From assembly GCA_051747385.1 (NCBI GenBank), contig JBNJGB010000004.1:1-64000 (forward strand): DNA of 64,000 nt, written 5' to 3'. This stretch comes from JBNJGB01 sp051747385 (lineage in GTDB: Bacteria > Myxococcota_A > UBA9042 > PHBI01 > JACKFB01). Shown one piece after another: positions 15,623-23,427 of the stretch. A model generated the notes under the pieces. The model was not told the DNA's origin, made no database searches, and saw only the letters and a program-made list of their open reading frames with translations. Within the stretch, counting starts at the first letter, position 1, and every line of letters begins with the position of its first letter. The translations under genes were made by a program, and so were the position numbers.

Positions 15623-16759
15623 GTGGAGCAGCGCGTGAGGCGGTTGGCAGCATGGACGGTGGCCCTGGGGGTCGCCATGGCGTCGGTGGGATCCGCGAGG
15701 GCCGGCGGGGCCGTCTTCGGCCCGGACGGCGGCGCGACGCCGTCCGTGGAGGCCCACCGGGTCCTGACCGTCTGGCATCGGCAGCGCGTGGACGTCCACG
15801 TGCAGCCTCTCGTGCGCGACGCCGACGAGGGCTTCGCCTGGCTGCTCCCGGTGGTGTCGCCGCCGGAGGTGTCCGTGGGCGACGCCGACGTCATGGACGC
15901 CGTCGAGGCGTGGACCCGCCCGACGGTGCGCAGGCTCGAGGAGACCGGCGGCGGGTGCGACGATACCGAGCGCTTCGCAGGCGATCCCGTCGCGGGCCCG
16001 TCCGTCGGCGACCTGGACGGCACGCGCGTCGGCGACTGGACCTTGGACACCTACACGGGAAGCTCCGGCGCCAGGCTCGTCGAGTGGCTCGAGGAGGGCG
16101 GCTGGGCCGTCGACGAGGGCCTGGAGGCCGCCCTCCAGGGCTACCTGGACCGGGACATGGCGTTCGTCCGCGCCACGCTCGCGCCGGCCGACGGCGACCT
16201 CGTGGAGCCGGATCCCCTCGTGCTGGACATCCTGGAGCCGGCCACCGGCCGCCTGCCCCTGGGCATCGGGCTCACGCGTGGGAGCGCTCCGGAGACGCTC
16301 CCCGTCCTGGTGCACACGGTCGCCGACAAGCGCTATCGCGTGGAGAACTACGGCGGCGTGACCCTCGGCCGGGTCGCCGCGGAGGTGTCCGCCCGGCTGG
16401 CCTCCGGCGAGGAGGCCGGCTACGACGCGGTCGTGGACGACCTCACCGAGGAGGCCGGAGGCCGGGTCTTCGTCACGGAGTACGCCATGCCGGTGGCGGT
16501 CGCCGACGCCCCCGCGGAGCTTCAGCCCCTGCTCGACGGGGACACGGCCTTCGTGACGCGGCTGTATGCCCGCGTCCCGAGCGAGGTCCTGGCGGACCCG
16601 GTCGTGACCTTCTCCAAGGAGGGCCCGGAGATCGCCCCCGAGGTGGTGGTCCGTCCCGGCGACGGCGTCGTGGCCGTCGGCGTGCTGTTCGGCCTACTGC
16701 TGGCCTTCGGTCTGGCCCGCACCTCGGCGGCGCGCCGCGAACGCCAGCCCGGCGAGTAG
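15623..16759 (+). CDS. DUF2330 family secreted/membrane-anchored protein
   Basis: The 378-residue protein begins with a signal peptide (to about residue 27, ending VGSARA) followed by the DUF2330 opening GGAVFGPDGG and HRVLTVWHRQRVDVHVQP. The middle holds EGFAWLLPVVSPPEVSVGDAD and the paired-Cys-poor globular region usual for this family. The end is a hydrophobic stretch (VVAVGVLFGLLLAFGLA) and a short Arg-rich tail, so it is probably anchored by its C-terminus. The start is GTG, with GGGAGGT four bases upstream. Function of DUF2330 is unknown. Its last 66 bases overlap, in antisense, the last 66 bases of the matrixin gene. Confidence 0.85.
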   Translation: MEQRVRRLAAWTVALGVAMASVGSARAGGAVFGPDGGATPSVEAHRVLTVWHRQRVDVHVQPLVRDADEGFAWLLPVVSPPEVSVGDADVMDAVEAWTRPTVRRLEETGGGCDDTERFAGDPVAGPSVGDLDGTRVGDWTLDTYTGSSGARLVEWLEEGGWAVDEGLEAALQGYLDRDMAFVRATLAPADGDLVEPDPLVLDILEPATGRLPLGIGLTRGSAPETLPVLVHTVADKRYRVENYGGVTLGRVAAEVSARLASGEEAGYDAVVDDLTEEAGGRVFVTEYAMPVAVADAPAELQPLLDGDTAFVTRLYARVPSEVLADPVVTFSKEGPEIAPEVVVRPGDGVVAVGVLFGLLLAFGLARTSAARRERQPGE

Positions 16760-18856
16760 GACGACCGCGGGCCAGCCGGCCCCGCCGCTCCCGCCGGCGC
16801 CGCATCCGCTGGGGCCGGCGCCGCCCGAGTACGCCGCGGGGGGCTGCTGCCCGCCCGGATCCGGGGTCGCGCCAGCGTCGATCCGCGGCCGCGCGCCGGG
16901 ATCCGGCGACGTGGCCGTGTCCGGAGCCCCGCCCTGGTCGGGCGCGGGGCCCACGTCGCTCGTCCGGTGGCCCGGGTCGGGAGGCGGGCCTGCATCGGGG
17001 CCCGGCTCGGCCTGCGGCTCCGGCATGGGCTCGACCTGGGGCTCGGGGCCCGGCTCGGGCTGCGGCTCGGGGCCGGGATCCGGCTCCGGGTCGGGATCCG
17101 GGTCCGGCTCCGGGTCGGGATCCGGGTCCGGCTCCGGGTCGGGATCGGGCTGGGGCGGGTGCTTCGGGACGCAGACGCCGCGCTTCGGATCGTCCGGATC
17201 CTCCAGGTCCAGGCACACCTCTCCGGCGAAGCAGCCCAGGTTGTTCGCTTGGAGCTTGCAGTCCTTGTGGCAGGTGGGCGTACCGATGACGCCCTCGTGG
17301 CAGACCAGGTCCGCCTCGCAGGGATCGCTCGGCGGGTCGCAGGCCTCGCCCTCCTGGCGACCGCCGGTGGCCTCCACGCAGGTGCCGGTGAGGGTGCTCG
17401 TCCAGGACTCCCAGCGCCACGCGCAGACCTCCCCCTCGAGGCAGCCCTGGGCCAGCAGCGGATTGCACGGCCGCGCGCAGGTCCCCGCGGCGTCCTGGGC
17501 CGGCTTCTGGCAGACGAGGCCGTCCGGGCACGCGCCGCTGTCCTGGCAGGACCCGCCGGTGGCGCCGCCCTCGCAGAAGCCGCCGTCGCCGCAGGTGCTC
17601 CCCTCGGGGCAGGGAGGCTGGCCCGCGCCACAGGGCTGGGTGCACGCTCCGTCGATGCAGTACGTTCCGGCGCACTGGTCGTCGCGGATGCAGGGGGCCC
17701 CGTTGGCACCCGGCCCCGGCGGCACGCAGAAGACGTCCTGGAGGCACTGGTTCCCGTCCGGGCAGGTGCCCCCGTTCGTACCGCAGGGCTGGGTGCAGAC
17801 CCCCTGGCTGGAGAAGTGGACGCACGAGCCGGTCTGGCACTCCGACGACTTGTCGCAGGCGCCGCCGTAGGGGGTGTCACCGGCGGCGAGGCAGAGGCCG
17901 CCCACGCACACCATCCCGTCGGCGCAGGACGAGGTGCACTCCTGGGAGCAGTAGGCGTCGTCCGGCAGGACGAGGCAGGTGCCCGAGGAGCAGGTCTCGT
18001 GCCCGTAGCAGTACTCGCCCAGGCCGATGCTCGCGCCCGCCTGGTCGCAGTGATCGTTGGCCGGATAGCACTGGGGCTCGATGCTGGGGTCGGTGAACTC
18101 GGCGCAGAAGAAGCCGTCCGGGCAGTCCGTGCTCCCCTGGCAGTATTGGCCGCAGAAGGCGCTGCCCCAGCCCTGGATGAGCAGGCAGTCGCCGTCCGCG
18201 CAGTCGGCGTTGCTCTCGCAGGAGTCGCACGCGGCGCCCCCGCCGAAGTCGCCGTCCGGGTACAGGTAGCAGGCGCCCTGCTCGTCGTCGCCCGCCAGGG
18301 AGCGCAGGTCCGTGGAGCCGCCCGAGAAGAACATGGTCGACTCGAAGTGCCGGGAGTGGTCGAGGCCGATGGCGTGCCCGATCTCGTGGGTCGCCACGCC
18401 CTGGACGTCGGAGACGCCCACGGGCGGACTGCCGGAGGCCGACCACTGGGCCGTGGCGGCGTTGAAGACGATGTCCGTGGACGTGATGGAGCCGTCCGAG
18501 GTGGTCTGGGACTGGGCGTAGGCCAGGGCGTCGCCGACGGTGGGATCCCACGAGTTGGACTGGACGATCACGTGGATGCCGCCGCCCGGGTCGAACGTCT
18601 TCACGCCGTCGAACTGGAAGCCCAGCCAGGAGCACCCGACGCCCTCCCAGGCGTCGAAGGCCGCCTGCAGCGCGGACTGGAACGACGAGTCGCCGACCCC
18701 CGGTATGGAGCCGGAGCCCATGGTCCACGGGACCGTCGTCTCCTGCCAGCGGCGCGTGCTTCCGTCGTAGTCCTTCAGAACCACGTACGCGTGGGCCTCT
18801 CCGGCGAGGAACAGCAGGGCCAGGAGGGCGATCGCGAATCGGACCGTGCGGTTCAT
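16694..18856 (-). CDS. Secreted matrixin-type metalloprotease with Cys-rich region and MYXO-CTERM-like tail
   Basis: The 720-residue protein has a signal peptide (FAIALLALLFLAGEAHA), a matrixin/astacin-like zinc protease domain (about residues 20-190) with the full zinc site HEIGHAIGLDHS near residue 155 and the Met-turn region STMFFSG. Then comes a long Cys-rich part with repeats of the form C-x-DGD-C and GxxCxxxxCxxGxC (about 195-560). It continues in an Asp/Pro/Glu linker encoded by short tandem DNA repeats (17080-17155) and a Gly-Cys segment (GPSGCGAGGSGG), a hydrophobic helix and Arg-Arg-Arg. The latter order is the MYXO-CTERM sorting pattern for surface anchoring. It likely cleaves extracellular protein; substrate unknown. 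Its start overlaps the upstream gene by 4 bases (ATGA). Confidence 0.9.
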   Translation of the reverse strand: MNRTVRFAIALLALLFLAGEAHAYVVLKDYDGSTRRWQETTVPWTMGSGSIPGVGDSSFQSALQAAFDAWEGVGCSWLGFQFDGVKTFDPGGGIHVIVQSNSWDPTVGDALAYAQSQTTSDGSITSTDIVFNAATAQWSASGSPPVGVSDVQGVATHEIGHAIGLDHSRHFESTMFFSGGSTDLRSLAGDDEQGACYLYPDGDFGGGAACDSCESNADCADGDCLLIQGWGSAFCGQYCQGSTDCPDGFFCAEFTDPSIEPQCYPANDHCDQAGASIGLGEYCYGHETCSSGTCLVLPDDAYCSQECTSSCADGMVCVGGLCLAAGDTPYGGACDKSSECQTGSCVHFSSQGVCTQPCGTNGGTCPDGNQCLQDVFCVPPGPGANGAPCIRDDQCAGTYCIDGACTQPCGAGQPPCPEGSTCGDGGFCEGGATGGSCQDSGACPDGLVCQKPAQDAAGTCARPCNPLLAQGCLEGEVCAWRWESWTSTLTGTCVEATGGRQEGEACDPPSDPCEADLVCHEGVIGTPTCHKDCKLQANNLGCFAGEVCLDLEDPDDPKRGVCVPKHPPQPDPDPEPDPDPDPEPDPDPDPEPDPGPEPQPEPGPEPQVEPMPEPQAEPGPDAGPPPDPGHRTSDVGPAPDQGGAPDTATSPDPGARPRIDAGATPDPGGQQPPAAYSGGAGPSGCGAGGSGGAGWPAVVLLAGLAFAARRRGAGQTEGQQ
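17080..17155. repeat. Short tandem repeats encoding an Asp-Pro-Glu linker
   Basis: Alternating CCGGCTCCGGGTCGGGATCC-like units encode Pro-Asp-Pro-Asp-Pro-Glu repeats within the matrixin gene. It is a linker between the Cys-rich region and the C-terminal anchor; length is likely variable between strains. Confidence 0.8.
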
Positions 18857-19410
18857 CGCGTCCCCCCGCCGGCGAGGATGGCCTCCACCCGGGCCCGAAG
18901 CTCGGCGAGGGTCGTCCTGTCGGGCGCGGCGCCGTGGGTGGGGCCGGCCGGGCGAGCCAGGCGCAGGGAGTCCACGCCGCGGGCCACCACGGGCGCGCCG
19001 GCGGGCGAGTGGTCGATCTGCCACAGGCCCTGCGACATGCCGACGAGGTAGTGGAAGGCGCCGTCGGTCCGGGCGAACAGGACCACGTCGTCCCCCACGT
19101 GGAGGTCCACCGTCCCGACGACGTGGCTCTCCACCCCGTCGAGCAGCCCCCCGATCTGGCGGACCGCGATCACGTCCCCGGGGCGGTCGTGGCCGCTCCA
19201 GGCCTGGCGGATGCGCACGAACGAGTGGGTGTAGACGCGCCCGCGGTCGGCGTCGTACACCACCTCCTCGTCGATGACCTCCCCCCGGACGACCGCGTGG
19301 GACTCCAGGGTCATCGCCTCCAGGCTGAAGCCCCGTACGATGGTCGCCCACGCCGCGGGGCCCGCCACCAGCAGGGTCAGCGCCGCCACGGTGCCGATCG
19401 CTCTGCGCAT
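18853..19410 (-). CDS. Small secreted protein of unknown function, coupled to matrixin gene
   Basis: The 185-residue protein has an N-terminal signal peptide (AIGTVAALTLLVAGPAAWA) and then TIVRGFSLEAMTLESHAVVRGEV, VYTHSFVRIRQAWSG and VIAVRQIGGLLDGVE. This layout (a short beta-rich secreted domain that begins with 'Ile-Val-Arg-x-Phe-x-Leu-Glu') is seen in many uncharacterised deltaproteobacterial exported proteins. No catalytic motif is visible. It sits directly before the matrixin gene with a 4-base overlap, so the two are co-expressed; it could be a propeptide-like partner or inhibitor, but that is only suggested by position. Confidence 0.75.
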   Translation of the reverse strand: MRRAIGTVAALTLLVAGPAAWATIVRGFSLEAMTLESHAVVRGEVIDEEVVYDADRGRVYTHSFVRIRQAWSGHDRPGDVIAVRQIGGLLDGVESHVVGTVDLHVGDDVVLFARTDGAFHYLVGMSQGLWQIDHSPAGAPVVARGVDSLRLARPAGPTHGAAPDRTTLAELRARVEAILAGGGTR

Positions 19411-19488
19411 CCTCTCCTCCCTCCGAATACGAGCGCCGGACTATACCGGCCGCTCCCCGGCCGTTCCACGATAGAGACGGAGCCTCCG

Positions 19489-20244
19489 ATGACCGCGCCG
19501 CGCATCCCCTACGATCCCCCCCTCGTCGCCGGCCGCCTCGTGCGCCGCTACAAGCGCTTTCTGGCGGACGTGGTGCTGGACGACGGCCGGGAGGTGGTGG
19601 CCCACTGCATGAACACCGGCAGCATGATGGGCTGCCAGGACCCTGACTCGCGGGTGTGGCTCAGGCCGGCGGACAACCCGAAGCGGAAGCTGAAGTGGAC
19701 CTGGGAGATCGCCAGCGACGGCGACGTGCTCGTGGGCATCAACACGCAGCTTCCGAACAGGCTGGCCCGGCGGGCCGTGGAGGCCGACGCCATCCCGGGC
19801 CTGGCGGGCTATCGGTCCGTGCGCCGGGAGGTGAAGTACGGGGAGCGGTCCCGCATCGACCTCCTGCTCGAGGAGCACCCGGACGACGCGCGCCCCTGCT
19901 ACGTGGAGGTGAAGAACGTCACCCTGGCCGACGACGGGGTCGCGTGCTTCCCGGACGCCGTGACGAAGCGCGGCCTGAAGCATCTCCGGGAGCTGGAGGG
20001 GATGGTGGAGCAGGGCGCCCGGGCCGTGATGCTCTATCTGGTCCAGCGAGACGACGCGGGGACCTTCGCGCCGGCGGCGCGGATCGACCCGGACTACGCC
20101 GCCGCCCTCGCCGAGGTGACGGAGGCCGGCGTGGAGGTGGAGGCCTGGCGTGCCGAGGTCACGCCGGAGGCCGTCTCCCTCGGCGGTTCCCTCGCAGTGG
20201 ACCTTGATCACCCGGGCCCTTCCCCGGTAAGGCGTCCGTCCTGA
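19489..20244 (+). CDS. sfsA: SfsA-like DNA-binding/nuclease-fold protein
   Basis: The 251-residue protein matches the SfsA family along its length: LVAGRLVRRYKRFLADVVLD, VAHCMNTGSMMGC, the restriction-endonuclease-like core RSRIDLLLEE...CYVEVKNVTL with Asp, Glu and Lys in place, and FPDAVTKRGLKHLREL. SfsA was linked to sugar-fermentation gene expression in E. coli; its biochemical role is unsettled. GGAG lies 6 bases before the ATG. The family normally ends near SLAVDL; here 12 extra residues follow (DHPGPSPVRRPS) and the stop codon is the TGA that begins repeat R2, so the original 3' end was probably replaced by the insertion. Confidence 0.92.
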   Translation: MTAPRIPYDPPLVAGRLVRRYKRFLADVVLDDGREVVAHCMNTGSMMGCQDPDSRVWLRPADNPKRKLKWTWEIASDGDVLVGINTQLPNRLARRAVEADAIPGLAGYRSVRREVKYGERSRIDLLLEEHPDDARPCYVEVKNVTLADDGVACFPDAVTKRGLKHLRELEGMVEQGARAVMLYLVQRDDAGTFAPAARIDPDYAAALAEVTEAGVEVEAWRAEVTPEAVSLGGSLAVDLDHPGPSPVRRPS

Positions 20245-20401
20245 CTCCTGGGAAGGAATGGAGGTTCGAGTCCACGGCGCCGAGGCGCAAGCTGTGGTGG
20301 GACGAAACGACGCAGGACTGGCAGCGCCAATTCAAGGAGTTGCGGCCCGCCACAGCGCCGTCGAATCGTCGGCGTGGGCCGGAGTTTCTTCACAGGAGTC
20401 A
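20242..20401 (+). repeat. R2 inverted-repeat element, copy A (160 bp)
   Basis: Bounded by TGACTCCTG (20242-20250) and its inverse CAGGAGTCA (20393-20401); the pairing extends to 13 of 14 bases, TGACTCCTGGGAAG against TGACTCCTGTGAAG. The interior (for example GGCAGCGCCAATTCAAGGAG) is nearly identical to copy B at 29592-29756, which lies in the opposite orientation. It contains a GGTTCGAGTCC word resembling a tRNA T-arm. It gives the sfsA stop codon at one end and the apaG ribosome-binding site at the other. Confidence 0.92.
20394..20398 (+). promoter_or_regulatory. apaG ribosome-binding site supplied by R2
   Basis: AGGAG lies 5 bases before the apaG ATG at 20404 and is part of the right terminal repeat of R2 (CAGGAGTCA). 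No other Shine-Dalgarno match is close to this start. Confidence 0.8.
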
Positions 20402-20403
20402 TC

Positions 20404-20787
20404 ATGAGTGATCAGAGCACGCGCGGCATCCGGGTCCAGGTGGAGAGCCTCTACGTGCCCGAGCGGAGCGCGCCGGAGCGCGACCACTACTTCTTCGCCT
20501 ACCGGGTGCAAATCCGGAACGAGTCGGACGAGGCCGTCCAGCTCGTGAGCCGCCACTGGGTGATCACGGACGGCGACGGTCACGTGGAGGAGGTCCGCGG
20601 CCCCGGCGTCGTGGGCGAGCAGCCGGTCCTGGCGCCCGGCGACGAGCACGCATACACGAGCGCCTGCCCCCTGCGCACGCAGGTGGGCACCATGCAGGGG
20701 ACGTACCAGATGGTCACCGACGCCGGCGACGAGTTCGACGCGGTGATCGCGCCGTTCACCCTCGCCGTGCCGAACGCGCTCCACTGA
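20404..20787 (+). CDS. apaG: ApaG domain protein
   Basis: This 127-residue protein is a complete ApaG/DUF525 immunoglobulin-like domain: GIRVQVESLYVPERSAPERD, FFAYRVQIRNESDEAVQLVS, HWVITDGDGHVEEVRGPGVV, GEQPVLAPGDEHAYTSACPL and GTMQGTYQMV are all in place. ApaG proteins are small cytosolic beta-sandwiches linked to Co/Mg homeostasis and to diadenosine tetraphosphate levels, with no proven enzyme activity. Usual length is about 125 residues. It follows sfsA with only the R2 element between them, so it may be read from the sfsA promoter. Confidence 0.95.
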   Translation: MSDQSTRGIRVQVESLYVPERSAPERDHYFFAYRVQIRNESDEAVQLVSRHWVITDGDGHVEEVRGPGVVGEQPVLAPGDEHAYTSACPLRTQVGTMQGTYQMVTDAGDEFDAVIAPFTLAVPNALH

Positions 20788-20922
20788 TCCTTCGGGGGCG
20801 CCCTCGCCCTCCCCACCCGCACCTCGTGGGGGCGCCGGCGTCCCCGCCGGGGACGGTTGCTGCGGTTGGCCGGGAGGTGACCGCCGTGGACGGCTCACAG
20901 TCCACATCTCGGGATCCCGCGG

Positions 20923-21082
20923 TCTCGCGTAAAGTCGCGCGCCAAGCCGCCAAGACGCGAAGGCCGGCGAACCGCTTGCACACCGGCTTGGTTGAGACCG
21001 TCGGGTCACCGGCAGGCACACAGCGAGCACACCGGCTCGAAACATGCCGCTTTCCTTTGCGTCTTCGCGCCTTTGCGCGAGC
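20923..21082. repeat. R4 palindromic repeat pair
   Basis: TCTCGCGTAAAGTCGCGCGC and CAAGACGCGAAGG on the left are answered by TTTGCGTCTTCGCGCCTTTG and CGCGAGCC on the right (21057-21082), in inverted orientation. Similar arms are at 51-80 and 39049-39105. Confidence 0.6.
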
Positions 21083-21167
21083 CTTTCGTCTTGCGACATG
21101 TGACGAACTGTGAGCCGGGGGCGGCGGTCCTGGCTCCCCGCGGGCGCGCGCGGCCCCCGAAACGACG

Positions 21168-21200
21168 ACGCCCCGCGCCGGGCGGGCCGACGCGGGGCGT
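21168..21200 (-). terminator. GC hairpin downstream of Cys-rich lipoprotein gene
   Basis: ACGCCCCGCG and CGCGGGGCGT form a perfect 10-bp stem with a 13-base loop, 51 bases after the stop of the leftward lipoprotein gene. The T-tract is short (CGTCGTTTCGG on the minus strand), so it is a weak intrinsic terminator or an RNA end-protecting hairpin. It may also serve apaG from the other side. Confidence 0.6.
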
Positions 21201-21251
21201 TCGAGCATCACGAGCGGGGCCCGGCCGGCCGGCCGGACCCCGACGGGCGCG

Positions 21252-23189
21252 CTACGGCGCCTCCGAGCACATCAGCGGGAAGCTCTCGGAGGGCTCCGCG
21301 CTCCCGTCGGTCCCGCAGTCGTAGAACTCGTCCTCCGCCCTCCACCCGCAGAACGGGCTGCCGCTCGCGCAGTCGAAACAGTAGGTGTCGCCGCCTTCGC
21401 ACCAGATGACGCGACCGTACTGATCGCAGCAGCCCTCCATGGAGGAGACGATGTCGCAGGAGCCCTCGATGGCGGGAGCGTCCGTGCCCTGGCACTCGAA
21501 GGACGGCTCGCCCGAGCACTCCTCGGTCGTCGGGACGTTGGTGCAGGTCCCCTCCTCCCCACACAGATCGGCCGTGCAGGGGTCCGAGTCGTTGCACACC
21601 TGGCACGTGGCGAGCGCGATCTGGGCGCACGTCTCGTCCCAGGCGTTGTCGCAGCAGAAGCTGTCGGTCTCGCAGACACAGGCCGTGATCTCCGGGTCGG
21701 ACGACTCGGGGAATTCGCTCGTCTCGCAGGGGTGGTTCGTCGCGCAGAGCTCTTCGTACACGCAGGCCCCGGTCCCGGCGTCGCAGGAGTCGGCCGTGCA
21801 GGAGTCTCCGTCATCGCAGGCGGAGTCCGTCGGGATCACGCTGCACTCGCCGGTCTCCGGGTCGCACGTGTCGATGAGGCACTCGCCCTCGTCGTTCGTG
21901 CACTCCACCGGCGGGGCGTCGGCGCAGAAGCCGTCCTGGCAGACCCACGTGCCGTCGCAGCGGTCGGCGTTGGTGTCGCAGGCGACGCAGTCCAGGTCGA
22001 CGTCGCACGCCACGTCACCCGCCGAGCAGTCGCAGGTGGCGCCGCAGGTCGCCGCGGCGATGTCCACGCACCCCTCGTGCCACGCGGTGTCGCAGCAGCT
22101 CGGGTCCTCCGCGCACACGCACTCGGTCACCGACGGGTCGGCCGAGGTCGGCAATCCGCTGACGTGGCACGGGTGGTTCGCGCCGCAGCCCGCGATGTCC
22201 TCGTTCACGCAGCTCCCGTCCTCGACGCAGATGTCGTTGGTGCAGACGTCACCGTCGTCGCAGAGGTCGTCGTCCGTCACGGGCACGCAGGCGCCCTCGA
22301 GCTCGTCGCACACCGGGGTGACGCAGTCGTTGTCGTCCTCGTCAGTGCACGTGAGGGGCTCCCCCTGGACGCAGGTGCCGTCCACGCAGTCCCACTCGCC
22401 GGTGCAGACGTTCCCGCCGCACCAGTCGCAGTCCTCCGGCACGTCACACGCGAGCTCGTCGGCGGTCGCCGCGCTGCAGTCGCAGGTCAGGCCGCACTCC
22501 GAGATGGCCTCGTCGACGCACTGGGAGTCCCAGATGTCGGTGCAGCAGAAGTCGTCGACCTCACACAGGCAGTTCGTGATGTCCGAATCGCTCGATCCCG
22601 GGCTCCCCGCCGGCACGCACGGGTGGTTGTTCTCGCCGGTGCAGATGTCCGTGTAGTCGCACTGGCCGGTCTCCAGGTTGCAGGAGCCCTCCATGCACCA
22701 GTCGTCCACCACGCACTGCTCGTCGCCCGTGCACTCCCCGGCGTCGGGACCGACGTCGGTCGGCACGTCCGCGACCATGTCCGGCTCGGCGTCCTGGACG
22801 GTGTCCGGCTCGGTGTCCTGGACGGTGTCCGGCTCCGCGTCGGGCTCGGCATCCGGCTCCGCGTCGGGCTCGGCATCCGGCTCCGCGTCGGGCTCGACAT
22901 CCGGCTCCGCGTCGGGCTCGACATCCGGCTCCGCGTCGGGCTCGGCATCCGGCTCCGCGTCGGGCTCGGCATCCGGCTCCGCGTCGGGCTCGGCATCCGG
23001 CTCCGCGTCGGGCTCGGCATCCGGCTCCGCGTCGGGCTCGGCGTCTCCCTCCACATCGGCGACATCGCTCTCGACGTCGAGCCCCCCGGTATCGCCGACG
23101 CCGGCGCCGTCGTCGGAGTCGCAGGCGCCCAGCGCGAGGAGCGCGAGCGCCGACACGGTATGCAGCAGCGTGTGTCGGTGGATTCGCAT
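21252..23189 (-). CDS. Cys-rich lipoprotein with Asp-Ala-Glu-Pro stalk
   Basis: The 645-residue protein has a lipoprotein signal (ALALLALGAC, Cys near residue 21). Residues about 45-125 are a rigid acidic stalk of Glu-Pro-Asp-Ala repeats encoded by 12-bp tandem units. The rest is Cys-rich. Three copies of one module start with NHPC and contain CCxxxWxxxC (first at about residue 190), alternating with CxxGxCxxxxxxCxxxxD-type units. The last 80 residues (GCCDQYGRVIWCEGGDTYC and SPFCGWRAEDEFYDCG) match a module repeated in the deiminase protein at 31023. It is probably an outer-membrane surface protein; ligand unknown. A start at 23189 fits the signal peptide. Confidence 0.82.
   Translation of the reverse strand: MRIHRHTLLHTVSALALLALGACDSDDGAGVGDTGGLDVESDVADVEGDAEPDAEPDAEPDAEPDAEPDAEPDAEPDAEPDAEPDAEPDVEPDAEPDVEPDAEPDAEPDAEPDAEPDAEPDTVQDTEPDTVQDAEPDMVADVPTDVGPDAGECTGDEQCVVDDWCMEGSCNLETGQCDYTDICTGENNHPCVPAGSPGSSDSDITNCLCEVDDFCCTDIWDSQCVDEAISECGLTCDCSAATADELACDVPEDCDWCGGNVCTGEWDCVDGTCVQGEPLTCTDEDDNDCVTPVCDELEGACVPVTDDDLCDDGDVCTNDICVEDGSCVNEDIAGCGANHPCHVSGLPTSADPSVTECVCAEDPSCCDTAWHEGCVDIAAATCGATCDCSAGDVACDVDLDCVACDTNADRCDGTWVCQDGFCADAPPVECTNDEGECLIDTCDPETGECSVIPTDSACDDGDSCTADSCDAGTGACVYEELCATNHPCETSEFPESSDPEITACVCETDSFCCDNAWDETCAQIALATCQVCNDSDPCTADLCGEEGTCTNVPTTEECSGEPSFECQGTDAPAIEGSCDIVSSMEGCCDQYGRVIWCEGGDTYCFDCASGSPFCGWRAEDEFYDCGTDGSAEPSESFPLMCSEAP
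22837..23040. repeat. Minisatellite encoding the Glu-Pro-Asp-Ala stalk
   Basis: The 24-bp unit GGCTCCGCGTCGGGCTCGGC plus ATCC is repeated about eight times with few changes (ATCC is sometimes preceded by GAC, giving Val for Ala). Both strands read through without stops. Unit number is expected to vary between strains. Confidence 0.9.
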
Positions 23190-23427
23190 GGTGTCGTCCC
23201 CATTTGGTCCCGTGCGAGCGCCCGCCCGCGAGCGTGCGCCCGGAGGTGTGCCAGCCGTCCGGGATGGACGGAGTCGAGAGTGCCGCCTCTCCAAGGAGCG
23301 GCGACGATACCGGGGCCCGCCGAGATGTTCAACGCTCCATGGTTCCCCCGTCGGTCGCGAGATCGTCCTCAACTCCGACCGCACCGCGACCGATGAACCC
23401 GGGGGAACGCAGGGAGCCGGGGGCCCC

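Larger units (their letters stand above)
20788..21251. other. 464-bp intergenic region with R4 repeats and terminator hairpin
   Basis: The region lies between convergent apaG and the Cys-rich lipoprotein gene. It carries two inverted R4 arms (20923-20962 and 21057-21082) and a GC hairpin (21168-21200). No coding sequence with family similarity was seen. Confidence 0.75.

Noticed and set aside
20260..20285. tRNA in R2, because of GGTTCGAGTCC
   Set aside because: Only a T-arm-like word is present; no acceptor, D-arm or anticodon stem could be placed in either copy.
20325..20390. Short coding sequence in R2 (RKLWWDETTQDWQRQFKE-like frame)
   Set aside because: The frame lacks a start signal, and the two copies differ by frame-breaking insertion; probably non-coding.
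22837..23040. CRISPR-like repeat
   Set aside because: The 24-bp units are contiguous and in frame with a protein stalk.
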